This document shows positions 18,856 to 27,460 of a stretch of DNA of 35,784 nucleotides, piece by piece. The stretch spans positions 1 through 35,784 of the forward strand of contig JAGYKU010000027.1 in assembly GCA_018401455.1 (NCBI GenBank). Direction: 5' to 3'. Numbering within the stretch: position 1 is the first letter of the stretch; every line of letters starts with the position of its first letter. This DNA is from Flavobacteriales bacterium (lineage in GTDB: Bacteria > Bacteroidota > Bacteroidia > Flavobacteriales_D > Parvicellaceae). The notes under the pieces were generated by a model. That model saw nothing but the letters and a program-made list of their open reading frames with translations. It was not told where the DNA came from and did not search any database. The translations under genes were made by a program, and so were the position numbers.

Positions 18856-18863
18856 TAATTTTG
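18856..18863 (+). promoter_or_regulatory. Predicted -7 element of the glycosyltransferase gene
   Basis: TAATTTTG is an exact TAnnTTTG match, and the ATG at 18871 begins only seven bases after it. If it is used, the mRNA would be leaderless or nearly so. A TTG at 18838-18840 lies 15 bases upstream, shorter than the usual spacing. Confidence 0.45.
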
Positions 18864-18870
18864 AAGCGCA

Positions 18871-19608
18871 ATGACAACTTTGTTGAAAGTAGATAAAATA
18901 TACATAGTACACGTTAGTACTGCAATTGATAGAGCCAACCACATCAAAAAGATGATGCAAAAGTTTGGGTTTGAATATGAATTGATGCTTGAAGGTGATA
19001 TCAAAGACTTAAATGAAAAAGTTCTAAACAAATATTTTGATAAGAATTTTGTTAAAGAAGCCAGACCTGCGGTTATATCTTGTGCACTTAAACATCTACT
19101 GATCTATGAAAAAATCATTGCTGATAATGTGAAAAGTGCTTTAATCCTTGAAGATGATGTTTTTCTTATGCCAAATTTCATTTCAGTTTTTAATCAATCC
19201 ATTGAAGAATTGGAACAAACTGGAAATTTGAAAAAGGCTATGATTAATTACGAAAATAGCACCTTACAATTTGCAAAAAATGAGACAAAAGATACTTCAA
19301 AAGTATTGTTTCCTTCGCACAAAAGTAGATGTGCAGCAGCCTATTTTATGTCAAATACATTAGCTCAAAAAATCATCAATTATACCATAGAAAACAAATG
19401 TAACTTACCTATAGATTGGTATCACAATGATTTAGTGAGTAAAATTGACATCCAACATTATTGGTGTCATCCAACTATTGTAGAACAAGGAAGTCATAAT
19501 GGTAAGATAGCATCTTTGATAGATGAAAAAAAACATGGAGTATTGAGACAAATTAGTTGGAAAATACAGAAGATTTATAAACAAAAAATTAGACCTTTGT
19601 TTAGATAG
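18871..19608 (+). CDS. Glycosyltransferase family 25 protein
   Basis: Probable cell-surface glycan glycosyltransferase of 245 residues, related to the GT25 LPS galactosyltransferases. It begins with the family's VDKIYIVHVSTAIDRANHIK. It then has ISCALKHLLIYEKIIADNV and the nucleotide-sugar/metal site ILEDDVF with Glu94-Asp95-Asp96. CAAAYFMSNTLAQKII and LPIDWYHNDLVSK further along match the family's donor-site region. No signal peptide is seen, so it should act on the cytoplasmic side of the inner membrane. It is followed after three bases by an MsbA-like exporter, which fits a role in LPS or lipid-linked glycan assembly. Sugar specificity cannot be told. Confidence 0.85.
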   Translation: MTTLLKVDKIYIVHVSTAIDRANHIKKMMQKFGFEYELMLEGDIKDLNEKVLNKYFDKNFVKEARPAVISCALKHLLIYEKIIADNVKSALILEDDVFLMPNFISVFNQSIEELEQTGNLKKAMINYENSTLQFAKNETKDTSKVLFPSHKSRCAAAYFMSNTLAQKIINYTIENKCNLPIDWYHNDLVSKIDIQHYWCHPTIVEQGSHNGKIASLIDEKKHGVLRQISWKIQKIYKQKIRPLFR

Positions 19609-19611
19609 AAT

Positions 19612-21444
19612 ATGAAAAGCATCATAAAAATAATAAAACTCGCTAGAAACTACAAAAAGCACATCGCTTTTAGTGTGTTTTTCAATATTGTGAGTTCATT
19701 CTTTTCCTTGTTTTCTTTTGTTTTAATAGCGCCATTACTAGACATTATTTTTAATAAAGATGAAAAGTTTCATGCTGAAGTTTTAGAAAAAGGGAAACCT
19801 GTTTTTAGTGTTTCAAAAGATTACTTTATAGATGCTGTCAATTACTATTTAGCAGAAATTATCGCTACAAGCGGGCAGTTGCATGCGTTGCTTACAGTTT
19901 GTGTGATAATTGGAATTGCAGTATTGTCTCGCAATGTATTTGTTTATATATCAGCACTTTTTGTCTCGATTGTAGTGAATAAAAGTGTAGCAGAACTAAG
20001 AAACAAAATATACAATACCTTGATGTTTTTGCCACTTGCTTACCTTTCTGACGAGAAGAAAGGAGAAATTATTTCCAAAACAACCAATGACGTACAAGAA
20101 ATAGAATTTTCTATGTTGTCTTCCATTTATGGCGTGTTTAGAGAGCCTGTTCAAATTTTAATTTTCTTCGTGTCTTTATTTTTCATGAGTTGGGAACTTT
20201 CCATTTTCATCATCATATTCTTGCCGTTTACTGGTTTGATGATTACTTTGATTAGTAAAAGTTTGAAAAAAAACACTAAATCTTCACAACAAAGATTTGG
20301 AAGTTTGGTGGCATTACTTGAGGAAAGTTTGAATGGATTCAAAGTAATCAAAGCTTTTTCCAACGAAAAGCAATTTGTAGATAAGTTTGAAAACATCAAT
20401 AAAGATTTTGTATCTGATAAAATAAAAACCTACAGAAAAGCAGATTTAGCCTCTCCTACGAGTGAGTTTTTGGGAGTTGTTGCCATTATTTGTGTTTTGT
20501 GGTATGGAGGTAATTTGGTTTTTAGTGGGGCAATGGAATCTTCTTATTTTATAGCATATATCGCTGTTTTTTCTCAATTGATAAACCCATTAAAGTCACT
20601 TTCTAAATCCATATACGATGCGCAAAAAGGTATCAGCGCGCTAGAAAGAATCGATGAAATTTTTGAAGCAGACAAAAAGAAAATTATCTCTATAAAAAAC
20701 CTTCCTAAATCCACTTTTGATTCTGAAATCAAGATTGAGAATTTGTCTTTCAGTTATAAAGATACCAAAGTGCTTGATAATGTATCTTTTACTGTAGAAA
20801 GAGGAAAAACCATTGCAATTGTAGGTCAATCGGGTTCTGGAAAAAGTACCATAGCCAATTTGTTACCGAGATTTTACGATATCCAAGAAGGAAGTATTTC
20901 TATTGATGGTGTGAATATAAAGGACATTTCCGTAAGTCATTTGAGAGGTTTGATTGGTGTTGTGACCCAAGAATCTATTTTATTTAATGATTCTGTCACC
21001 AATAATATCGTTTTTGGATCAGGAGAAGCGGATTTATCCAAAGTGGAAAATGCAGCTAAAGTTGCCAATGCACATGAGTTTATTGTAAAATTAGAAAAAA
21101 CTTACGAAACTAACGTAGGAGATGGAGGAAACAAACTTTCTGGCGGGCAAAAACAAAGAATTAGTATTGCAAGAGCGGTATATAAAAACCCGCCTATTTT
21201 GATTTTGGATGAAGCCACTTCTGCTTTGGATACTGAATCAGAAAAACTGGTACAAGATGCGCTCGAAAAATTGATGCAAAACAGAACATCCATTGTCATT
21301 GCGCACAGATTGTCAACCATTCAATATGCAGATGAAATCATTGTACTGCACGAAGGTAAAATTGTAGAAAGAGGCAACCACAATACTTTGATAACATCCA
21401 ATGGCGTGTATAAAAAGTTGGTGGACATGCAGTCTTTTGGGTAG
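19612..21444 (+). CDS. MsbA-like ABC transporter (permease-ATPase)
   Basis: Half-size exporter of 610 residues with a six-helix membrane domain (about residues 1-330) fused to an ATP-binding domain. The ATPase motifs are Walker A GQSGSGKST at 405-413, signature LSGGQKQR and Walker B ILILDEATSALD, followed by the H-loop AHRLST. Homodimers of such proteins flip lipid A-core or other lipids across the inner membrane. The gene sits three bases after a GT25 glycosyltransferase, which supports an LPS or glycolipid substrate. Close relatives in Bacteroidota are annotated as MsbA, but a multidrug or other lipid exporter cannot be excluded. Confidence 0.9.
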   Translation: MKSIIKIIKLARNYKKHIAFSVFFNIVSSFFSLFSFVLIAPLLDIIFNKDEKFHAEVLEKGKPVFSVSKDYFIDAVNYYLAEIIATSGQLHALLTVCVIIGIAVLSRNVFVYISALFVSIVVNKSVAELRNKIYNTLMFLPLAYLSDEKKGEIISKTTNDVQEIEFSMLSSIYGVFREPVQILIFFVSLFFMSWELSIFIIIFLPFTGLMITLISKSLKKNTKSSQQRFGSLVALLEESLNGFKVIKAFSNEKQFVDKFENINKDFVSDKIKTYRKADLASPTSEFLGVVAIICVLWYGGNLVFSGAMESSYFIAYIAVFSQLINPLKSLSKSIYDAQKGISALERIDEIFEADKKKIISIKNLPKSTFDSEIKIENLSFSYKDTKVLDNVSFTVERGKTIAIVGQSGSGKSTIANLLPRFYDIQEGSISIDGVNIKDISVSHLRGLIGVVTQESILFNDSVTNNIVFGSGEADLSKVENAAKVANAHEFIVKLEKTYETNVGDGGNKLSGGQKQRISIARAVYKNPPILILDEATSALDTESEKLVQDALEKLMQNRTSIVIAHRLSTIQYADEIIVLHEGKIVERGNHNTLITSNGVYKKLVDMQSFG

Positions 21445-21470
21445 ATTGTAGGAAAAAGTTGTTTCCAATA

Positions 21471-21511
21471 GTAACTTTTATGTAGATTCAGTTGTTCTAC
21501 TATAAAGTTAC
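21471..21511 (+). repeat. Imperfect inverted repeat just before the start of the gene at 21515
   Basis: Arms 21471-21486 and 21496-21511 pair over 8 and 5 base pairs, separated by a 3-base internal mismatch, with a 9-base loop. The repeat ends three bases before the ATG at 21515, so the hairpin would cover the ribosome-loading site. There is no T run after it, so it is not a typical terminator. Confidence 0.6.
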
Positions 21512-21514
21512 ATT

Positions 21515-22132
21515 ATGAAGAGTTGTTTTTTATTACTAGCATTAATTTCGTTTCATTTTTGCGTTTTTGCACAAGTTGATTCTTTAAAAAAGCATACTTT
21601 CAAACATGGAGGAAATACAGGCACATACATATCTGGTGCCTCACACGGGATGTGCTTATTTATGGATTATACCATTGAAAAAGGAAAATCTTTAATCTCT
21701 ATTGGACCCATATTCAATCGAAACCTATATGCAGCTTATGATCATGGGATTAGAAGAACTAATGAAGGATTTAATCTACATGGTTTGCATTGTTCTTATA
21801 TTATTTTTCCTAATGAGCGAAACCATATTTTTAATTTGTTTTTTCAATTGGATTTGGCATATTTTAATAATAAAATTGATGCTGATAATGAATATTTTTT
21901 TCTTTATAATAATAACTTAGTTCGAATAAAAGAAGTTTTACTTTAATTTTAACAATAATTTCGAATCAATTTTTTAAAGCATTTCTATTTCCACAATAGT
22001 TTAGGACTTGGTTTTAGGCATAGTAGCCGAGAATTATATTACGAAACAGGGCCACATAGAAGTTCGAATTCAAAAGGTCTTTCAGGACTTTGGAAAATGG
22101 GATTAGGATTTAAAGTTTCATTTTTCAAATAA
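21515..22132 (+). pseudogene. Predicted small outer-membrane beta-barrel protein, frameshifted
   Basis: A signal peptide (MKSCFLLLALISFHFCVFAQ) is followed by alternating polar and aromatic residues typical of a small barrel: SLISIGPIFNRNLY, FNLHGLHCSYIIF and NLFFQLDLAYFN. The frame stops at 21946. The text then continues in other frames as YFNFNNNF and RINFLKHFYFHNSLGLGFRH, ending GLWKMGLGFKVSFFK with a terminal aromatic-Lys at 22132. Two small indels near 21930-21960 would restore a protein of about 205 residues. It lies 70 bases after the msbA-like gene, with a hairpin at its start. I do not recognise the family. Confidence 0.6.
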
Positions 22133-22147
22133 ATAATTAAAATTTAT

Positions 22148-22155
22148 TATATTTG
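22148..22155 (+). promoter_or_regulatory. Predicted -7 element of the mntA-hepT pair
   Basis: TATATTTG is an exact TAnnTTTG match 19 bases before the mntA ATG at 22175. Only a weak TTT run is present about 22 bases upstream. Confidence 0.4.
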
Positions 22156-22174
22156 TGTAAATCATTTTTTTTAG

Positions 22175-22471
22175 ATGACCAACAAAGAATATATATTGAG
22201 TACTTTAAAATCTAGCGAAAGCAAGATACTAAAATATGGGATCAAATCAATTGGGCTATTTGGTTCTTACGTTAGAGATGAGCAATCAGAGAACAGCGAC
22301 ATTGATATTTTGATTGATTTTGAACCAGAGAAAGAAAACTTTGACAATTTCATGGCTGTTTATGATATAATCGAGAACTTATTCAAAAATCAAAGAGTTG
22401 AAATTGTTACTAAAAATGGATTAAGTCCATACATTGGCCCAAAGATTTTAAATGAAGTGAAGTATGTCTAA
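22175..22471 (+). CDS. mntA: MNT-type nucleotidyltransferase antitoxin (MntA-like)
   Basis: Minimal nucleotidyltransferase of 98 residues. The active-site motif GSYVRDEQSENSDIDILIDF spans residues 30-49: Gly30-Ser31, and the metal ligands Asp42 and Asp44. A third acidic position is likely Glu in RVEIVT near residue 77. In characterised pairs MntA-type proteins neutralise the HEPN partner by adding AMP to its active-site tyrosine. The gene overlaps the downstream HEPN gene by eight bases, so the two products should be made together. The family assignment is firm; toxin-antitoxin activity is inferred from the pair. Confidence 0.9.
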   Translation: MTNKEYILSTLKSSESKILKYGIKSIGLFGSYVRDEQSENSDIDILIDFEPEKENFDNFMAVYDIIENLFKNQRVEIVTKNGLSPYIGPKILNEVKYV

Positions 22472-22805
22472 AGAGCCAATTGAATATTTGAAACACATTC
22501 GTGATGAAAGTTCTTATATACTTTCAGTAATTAAACCCGATAAATCAATAGAAGATTTTTTAGCTGATGAAACCTTAAAACGAGCAGTAATAAGAAGTTT
22601 AGAGATAATTGGTGAAGCAACCAAAAAAATTCCTGCTGATTTCAAACTAAAATGGAATACTATTAAATGGAAAAACATGGCTGGCATGAGAGATAGGCTT
22701 ATTCACGATTATATGGGTGTCAATTATTCAATTGTTTGGGATGTTGTTAAAAATAAAATCCCAGAACTACACCAACAGATTTCTGAAATAACAGGTGACA
22801 AATAA
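22464..22805 (+). CDS. hepT: HepT-like HEPN ribonuclease toxin (DUF86)
   Basis: All-helical protein of 113 residues of the HepT/DUF86 family. The HEPN catalytic motif Rx4HxY is present as RDRLIHDY, with Arg76, His81 and Tyr83 near the start of helix 4. The preceding AVIRSLEIIGEATKKIP and the WKNMAGMRD lead-in are family hallmarks. In studied systems it cleaves RNA as a dimer, and the tyrosine is the target of AMP addition by MntA. It is coupled to mntA by an eight-base overlap. The motif is complete, so the toxin looks potentially active. Confidence 0.92.
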   Translation: MSKEPIEYLKHIRDESSYILSVIKPDKSIEDFLADETLKRAVIRSLEIIGEATKKIPADFKLKWNTIKWKNMAGMRDRLIHDYMGVNYSIVWDVVKNKIPELHQQISEITGDK

Positions 22806-22813
22806 AAACTAAG

Positions 22814-23401
22814 ATGAAACTATTAAAAGTAATAATTGTATCTTTAATATTTCTTTTAAATTCAATACTATATGGGTTTGGACAATCAGATAGTACTTCA
22901 AAGAAATTTCAAATAGAAATAGGACATAATTATTCTCCTAGAAACAATATTTATTTTGGATTTAAGAGACAGATATTTAACAATGAAAAATTCTTATTTA
23001 GATCAAGTGTTATCTACTCATTTCAACCAAAGTATATATCTGAAACTCTCACAAGGAAATACCACAATTCAATTTTCAGTTTGGGAATTGAGTATCATTA
23101 TTTTAATAAAATCAAGTGGTTTTCTCCTTATTTAGGAATAGATATTTTAAATTATCATAGTAGTGAAATTACTACTGGAATTTATCAATCTATTGAAAAA
23201 GAAAATGCTTTTGGAGGTGTAATTGCAATTGGAACTCAATTAAAATTGAAAAATTTTCATATTGGAATTGAAGTAGATTTTGGTTATTGTTACACAAGTT
23301 CCTATTTAAAATACGGTGATTTACCTAATATTTATGAAGGTAATTATTGGGGTGGTTGGATATTTCGTTATCCTCTTTTATATATTGGCTATAGGTTTTA
23401 A
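22814..23401 (+). CDS. Predicted small outer-membrane beta-barrel protein
   Basis: Hypothetical protein of 195 residues with a signal peptide (cleavage near YGFGQSD). About eight amphipathic strands follow, including FQIEIGHNYS, NSIFSLGIEYHYF, FSPYLGIDIL and FHIGIEVDFGY. The chain ends in LLYIGYRF with terminal Phe, the usual outer-membrane insertion signal. It starts eight bases after hepT and may be read through from the toxin-antitoxin promoter. It resembles the frameshifted gene at 21515 in size and style, but I see no convincing sequence identity between the two. Function unknown. Confidence 0.65.
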   Translation: MKLLKVIIVSLIFLLNSILYGFGQSDSTSKKFQIEIGHNYSPRNNIYFGFKRQIFNNEKFLFRSSVIYSFQPKYISETLTRKYHNSIFSLGIEYHYFNKIKWFSPYLGIDILNYHSSEITTGIYQSIEKENAFGGVIAIGTQLKLKNFHIGIEVDFGYCYTSSYLKYGDLPNIYEGNYWGGWIFRYPLLYIGYRF

Positions 23402-23455
23402 ATTAAATTTAAAACATTCTAAATGAAAATAGAGGAAAATCAAAAAGTAATTCTT

Positions 23456-23965
23456 CTACCCCCTCGCCTTCACAGACCAAGTAAACTTAAATTTTGCTAC
23501 GACTTCTCCGGCTTTGTTTTTGCCTTCCATTTCGGTGGGAATCAAGACTGGTTCACGGGTGGTCATCGTTTCTAAAATGGCGTTTTTAATTTTCAAACCA
23601 TCGTTGCAAGTAAAAATGGTGACATCGGTTGCTTTTTTGAAAAATGTGCCTTCGCAACCAACTACAAGCATCGCTATGGAAGGTTTTTGTTTTTGTGTAA
23701 ACATTACCAACAAAGCCCCAGAAGACATTTCAGCAGCCATTCCCAAAACGGCCCAAAAAGTAGATTTAAAAGGGTTTTTATTCCACCTTTTGTAGGGAAC
23801 TGCGACACTACAAGAAGCTTCGTCCAAATGCGTGACTTTCATTCCGCTCAACCAACCCATCGGAAGAATATTGAAAAGCGCAACTCTAAATTTAAAATTG
23901 TTAGAAAATGTCTTTTGAATGTAATCGATATGCGCTTGGTTAAGTTTAGGTTGTGTTGATTCCAT
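23456..23965 (-). CDS. DUF4442 hotdog-fold protein
   Basis: Cytoplasmic protein of 169 residues of the DUF4442 family, a hotdog-fold group related to acyl-CoA thioesterases. Characteristic stretches are VTHLDEASCSVAVPYKRWNK, then NPFKSTFWAVLGMAAEMSSG (the central hotdog helix) and the closing strand VVAKFKFTWSVKARG. I chose the ATG at 23965 over the upstream start at 23995 because MISLYKQTQT adds nothing family-like. It stands alone, with cinA starting divergently. The substrate is unknown; a thioesterase role is inference from fold only. Confidence 0.8.
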   Translation of the reverse strand: MESTQPKLNQAHIDYIQKTFSNNFKFRVALFNILPMGWLSGMKVTHLDEASCSVAVPYKRWNKNPFKSTFWAVLGMAAEMSSGALLVMFTQKQKPSIAMLVVGCEGTFFKKATDVTIFTCNDGLKIKNAILETMTTREPVLIPTEMEGKNKAGEVVAKFKFTWSVKARG

Positions 23966-24080
23966 AGTTTGAGTTTGTTTGTACAAAGAAATCAAATTTG
24001 AATGAATAAATCCTCAAAAAATGATATTTGATGCGAAGATATTGGGTATTTTTACAACATTCAAAAAAAGAACAGGCAAA

Positions 24081-25328
24081 ATGAAAGCGGAAATAATTAA
24101 TATTGGTGATGAACTACTCATCGGGCAAACCATCAATACGAATGCTGGTTGGATGGGAGAACATTTAGATCTTGCTGGAATTCAAGTGACTCAATCTGTT
24201 GCGATTTCAGATGGAAAAGAAGATATACTTAAAGCTATTGATGCCGCTTCCAAAAATGCTAACATTGTACTTATCACTGGCGGTTTAGGTCCTACCAAGG
24301 ATGATATTACCAAACATACTTTGTGCGAATATTTTGGTTCCAAATTGGTGATGAACCAACAAGTTTTGGAAATGATTACCACCTATTTTACGAAAAGAGG
24401 CAAAAAAATGCTTCAAGTAAATATCGACCAAGCATTGGTTCCCGACAATTGTGAAGTTTTAATCAATACGCAAGGAACTGCAAGCGGTATGTGGTTCGAA
24501 AAAGAAGGTACTGTCTTCGTAAGTTTACCTGGAGTTCCTTATGAAATGAAATATCTTATGGAATTTGAGGTTTTGCCGAGACTGTCCAAAATAAGTAATT
24601 TCAAATCATTTCATCATACCATTAAAACTATCGGAGTGGGCGAATCTTTTCTTGCCGAAATCATTCAAGATTGGGAAACGCAAATGAGAAACGATGGTTT
24701 AAAACTGGCTTATTTACCTTCTCCAGGTATTGTGAAACTGAGAATTTCTTGCTACGGAAATAATCAAGAGGAAAATATCGAAAAGGTAACACTATATTCA
24801 AAATCTTTAGAAAAACTTATTCCGAACTATATTTTTGGATATAACAAAGAAGAACTTTCAGAAATTGTAGGAGATTTATTACTTGATGCTGGCAAAACAG
24901 TGGGCGTATGTGAAAGTTGTACGGGAGGTTATTTGTCACACCTTTTTACAGAAATTTCTGGTTCATCAAAGTATTACAACGGAAGTGTGGTAAGTTATAC
25001 CAATCATCTTAAAAATAAATTGCTAAAAGTTGCTGACGAAACCTTAGAAAAATATGGAGCTGTGAGCGAACCTGTGGTTGAAGAAATGGTTAAAGGCGGT
25101 TTGGAATTATTAGAAACCGATTTTGTAATAACCATCTCTGGTGTTGCTGGACCAACTGGAGGAACTGATTTAAAACCTGTTGGAATGGTATGTGTTGGTG
25201 TGGGAAATCATTCTGAAATTAAAACATTTACCTATCAGTTCGGAACAGATAGAAAAAGAAATATCACTATGGCTTCGATTTACGCTATGAACGAACTTAG
25301 AAAAATGTTGGTTGAATCCAAAAAATAG
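24081..25328 (+). CDS. cinA: CinA family nicotinamide-nucleotide amidohydrolase
   Basis: Two-domain CinA protein of 415 residues. The N-terminal molybdopterin-binding-like (COG1058) domain shows IGDELLIGQTINTNAGWMGE at residues 7-26 and LITGGLGPTKDDITKHT. The C-terminal domain (from about residue 255) is the PncC-type amidase, with VGVCESCTGGYLSHLFTEIS and YYNGSVVSYTNHLK. It removes the amide of nicotinamide mononucleotide, recycling NAD breakdown products; homologues were first linked to competence. The ATG at 24081 starts the conserved MKAEIINIGDELL, so the 20 extra residues from 24021 are not used. A weak -7-like TATTTTTA lies at 24047-24054. Confidence 0.94.
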   Translation: MKAEIINIGDELLIGQTINTNAGWMGEHLDLAGIQVTQSVAISDGKEDILKAIDAASKNANIVLITGGLGPTKDDITKHTLCEYFGSKLVMNQQVLEMITTYFTKRGKKMLQVNIDQALVPDNCEVLINTQGTASGMWFEKEGTVFVSLPGVPYEMKYLMEFEVLPRLSKISNFKSFHHTIKTIGVGESFLAEIIQDWETQMRNDGLKLAYLPSPGIVKLRISCYGNNQEENIEKVTLYSKSLEKLIPNYIFGYNKEELSEIVGDLLLDAGKTVGVCESCTGGYLSHLFTEISGSSKYYNGSVVSYTNHLKNKLLKVADETLEKYGAVSEPVVEEMVKGGLELLETDFVITISGVAGPTGGTDLKPVGMVCVGVGNHSEIKTFTYQFGTDRKRNITMASIYAMNELRKMLVESKK

Positions 25329-25395
25329 GCAACTTTAATGCAATATTTACGTTAGTAGTATGCACCACAATTAGAATAAAAATTTTAGTATTATA

Positions 25396-27453
25396 TTGAA
25401 TTTTAGATTTTTAATCATATTAAGTATCTTTTTTGCAAAAGCATCTTTTGCTCAATCGCCAGAAGTACATTGCTTAAGCGTGGCTCCCAATGGAAATGTA
25501 ACCGTAAATTGGACGCCCTCTACCAATATGTCTGCTGTTTTTGTGCAGTATAACATCTACTCCAATCATTCTGGCACGTTCACACAAGTGGGAACCTCAA
25601 CTAACGTAGGCGCTTCTGTATTTGTGCACAATGGAGCGAATGCCCATCTTGGTGCTGTAGATTATTTTATCACTTTGACTTATGATAATGGTTCTAATGA
25701 TGTAGAATTACCTGCTTTGGACACACTTTCTACGATATATCTTACTGTAAATAATCCAGGTGATGGAACCGCTATTATACAATGGAGCGACCTTTCTACT
25801 CCTGTGCATCCTGCAAATGGTATGTATTATTACATAAACAGAGAATATCCTGCTGGAGTTTGGAACTTGATCGATTCTGTTTTGATTTCAGAGTCTAATT
25901 ATTATAGAGATACTATCGAAATTTGTAGTGCTAATTTTAACTATAGAATCTCGTTAAACCACAGTGCTGGTTGTCAAAGTATTTCAAATATTGATGGTGA
26001 TTTATTTTTGGATTTAATTCCTCCTGTATCACCAGAATTAAACACCGTAACTGTTGATTCTGTAACAGGAAATGCTGTGCTCAACTGGAATCCAAGTGCT
26101 TCCGAAGATGCTTCTGCTTATATTATTTTGCAAAATATCAGTGGTGGCTGGGTTATTCTTGATACGGTTTATGGTTACAACAATACCAATTACGTAAACA
26201 TCAATTCTAATGCAGATTTGATTGGAGAAACTTATGCTATTGCTGCTTTTGATAGTTGTTGGAATGGCAATCCTCCTACTCCCAACACAAGTCCTGTAGG
26301 GGAACTGCATAAATCTATTTTTCTAAGAAATAGTTACAATGTTTGTGAAAGGGAAATCACTTTGAGATGGAATAAATATGTAAATTGGAACAGTGGTGTG
26401 GGGGCTTATCAAATTTTAAGATCCGTTGAAGGAGGTGCTTATGCTTTAATTGGTTCCAACAACAACATAGATACTGTATTTGTGGATGAAGATGTTGATT
26501 ATCAAAATAATTATTGCTACATCATCAGAGGAATAAGCGGTAATGCTCAAGATTCTGTAATATCTAATATTTCTTGTAGGTTTTCCAATCAAGCGCCTTC
26601 GCCCAATTATGCTTACATCAAATCCGTAACCATTGAAGATGAATTACTCACATTGAAATTACACCCAGATTTAGCAGGAATCACCAAAGAAATTGAAGTT
26701 TTGAAAAGTACTGATGGAGGTGCTACTTTTGAAACCTTAACGATAGTCACCAACATCACAAATCCTTTGATTATAGAAGATGAAGAACTAGATATTCATA
26801 ATGATATTGCAATTTACAAATACATCGCAAGAGACAGTTGTATGAATGTGATTCAAACTTCTAATTCCTCTAATAACATTGTACTAAAAGTAAATGCAGA
26901 GCAAGATAAAATGATTAATCTTTTGCAATGGAACGCATACAAAAATTGGAATGGTAATATTCTTGGCTATAGAATTTATAGAGCCATCAATAATGTTTTT
27001 GAAACGACTCCTATAGCCATTTTACCGCCTTCTCAATTGTATTACGAAGACGATGCTTCTGTTTTTATTGGTTCTAATGCTAGTGGTCAATTTTGCTACA
27101 AAGTAGAAGCTTACGAATCTATCAATACATTCAATATTGCCGAAACTGCAACAAGTAATACTGCTTGCGACAATCAAAACCCTTTGATTTACATCCCCAA
27201 TGCTATGATTATCGGTGGCTATAACGATACTTGGAAACCTGTCGCAAATTTGTTAGATTTTGAAAGTTATTCTGTGAGAGTTTACACTCGATTTGGAGAA
27301 GTGATTTTTGAAACTGGAGATCAAAATGAATCTTGGGATGGCACTTACAAAGGAGAAGTTGTTCCTTTAGGTGTTTATGTATATCAAGTGACTTTCAATA
27401 CTGGAGATGGTTCCTATCAAGATTTAAGAGGAACGGTAACAGTGATTAGATAA
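25396..27453 (+). CDS. Fibronectin-type-III-like protein with T9SS type B (gliding-associated) domain
   Basis: Secreted cell-surface protein of 685 residues. A signal peptide ends near ASFAQSP. The body is a string of about five or six immunoglobulin-like FN3-type beta domains, each with a Trp (VNWTPSTN, IIQWSDLS, LNWNPSASEDASAY, LRWNKYVNWNSGVG, LLQWNAYKNWNGN) and an ILRS or IYRA motif. The last 90 residues, from IYIPNAMIIGGYNDTWKPV through VRVYTRFGEVIFE to GTVTVIR, form the gliding-motility-associated type B T9SS sorting domain. No ATG is available; TTG at 25396 is the best start, with an in-frame stop just upstream. It probably binds surfaces or glycans outside the cell, which is inference. 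Confidence 0.86.
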   Translation: MNFRFLIILSIFFAKASFAQSPEVHCLSVAPNGNVTVNWTPSTNMSAVFVQYNIYSNHSGTFTQVGTSTNVGASVFVHNGANAHLGAVDYFITLTYDNGSNDVELPALDTLSTIYLTVNNPGDGTAIIQWSDLSTPVHPANGMYYYINREYPAGVWNLIDSVLISESNYYRDTIEICSANFNYRISLNHSAGCQSISNIDGDLFLDLIPPVSPELNTVTVDSVTGNAVLNWNPSASEDASAYIILQNISGGWVILDTVYGYNNTNYVNINSNADLIGETYAIAAFDSCWNGNPPTPNTSPVGELHKSIFLRNSYNVCEREITLRWNKYVNWNSGVGAYQILRSVEGGAYALIGSNNNIDTVFVDEDVDYQNNYCYIIRGISGNAQDSVISNISCRFSNQAPSPNYAYIKSVTIEDELLTLKLHPDLAGITKEIEVLKSTDGGATFETLTIVTNITNPLIIEDEELDIHNDIAIYKYIARDSCMNVIQTSNSSNNIVLKVNAEQDKMINLLQWNAYKNWNGNILGYRIYRAINNVFETTPIAILPPSQLYYEDDASVFIGSNASGQFCYKVEAYESINTFNIAETATSNTACDNQNPLIYIPNAMIIGGYNDTWKPVANLLDFESYSVRVYTRFGEVIFETGDQNESWDGTYKGEVVPLGVYVYQVTFNTGDGSYQDLRGTVTVIR

Positions 27454-27460
27454 AAGAAAA

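Noticed and set aside
22175..22805. mntA-hepT as a novel defence system
   Set aside because: Both proteins match the known MntA/HepT families with complete motifs; the pair itself is not new.
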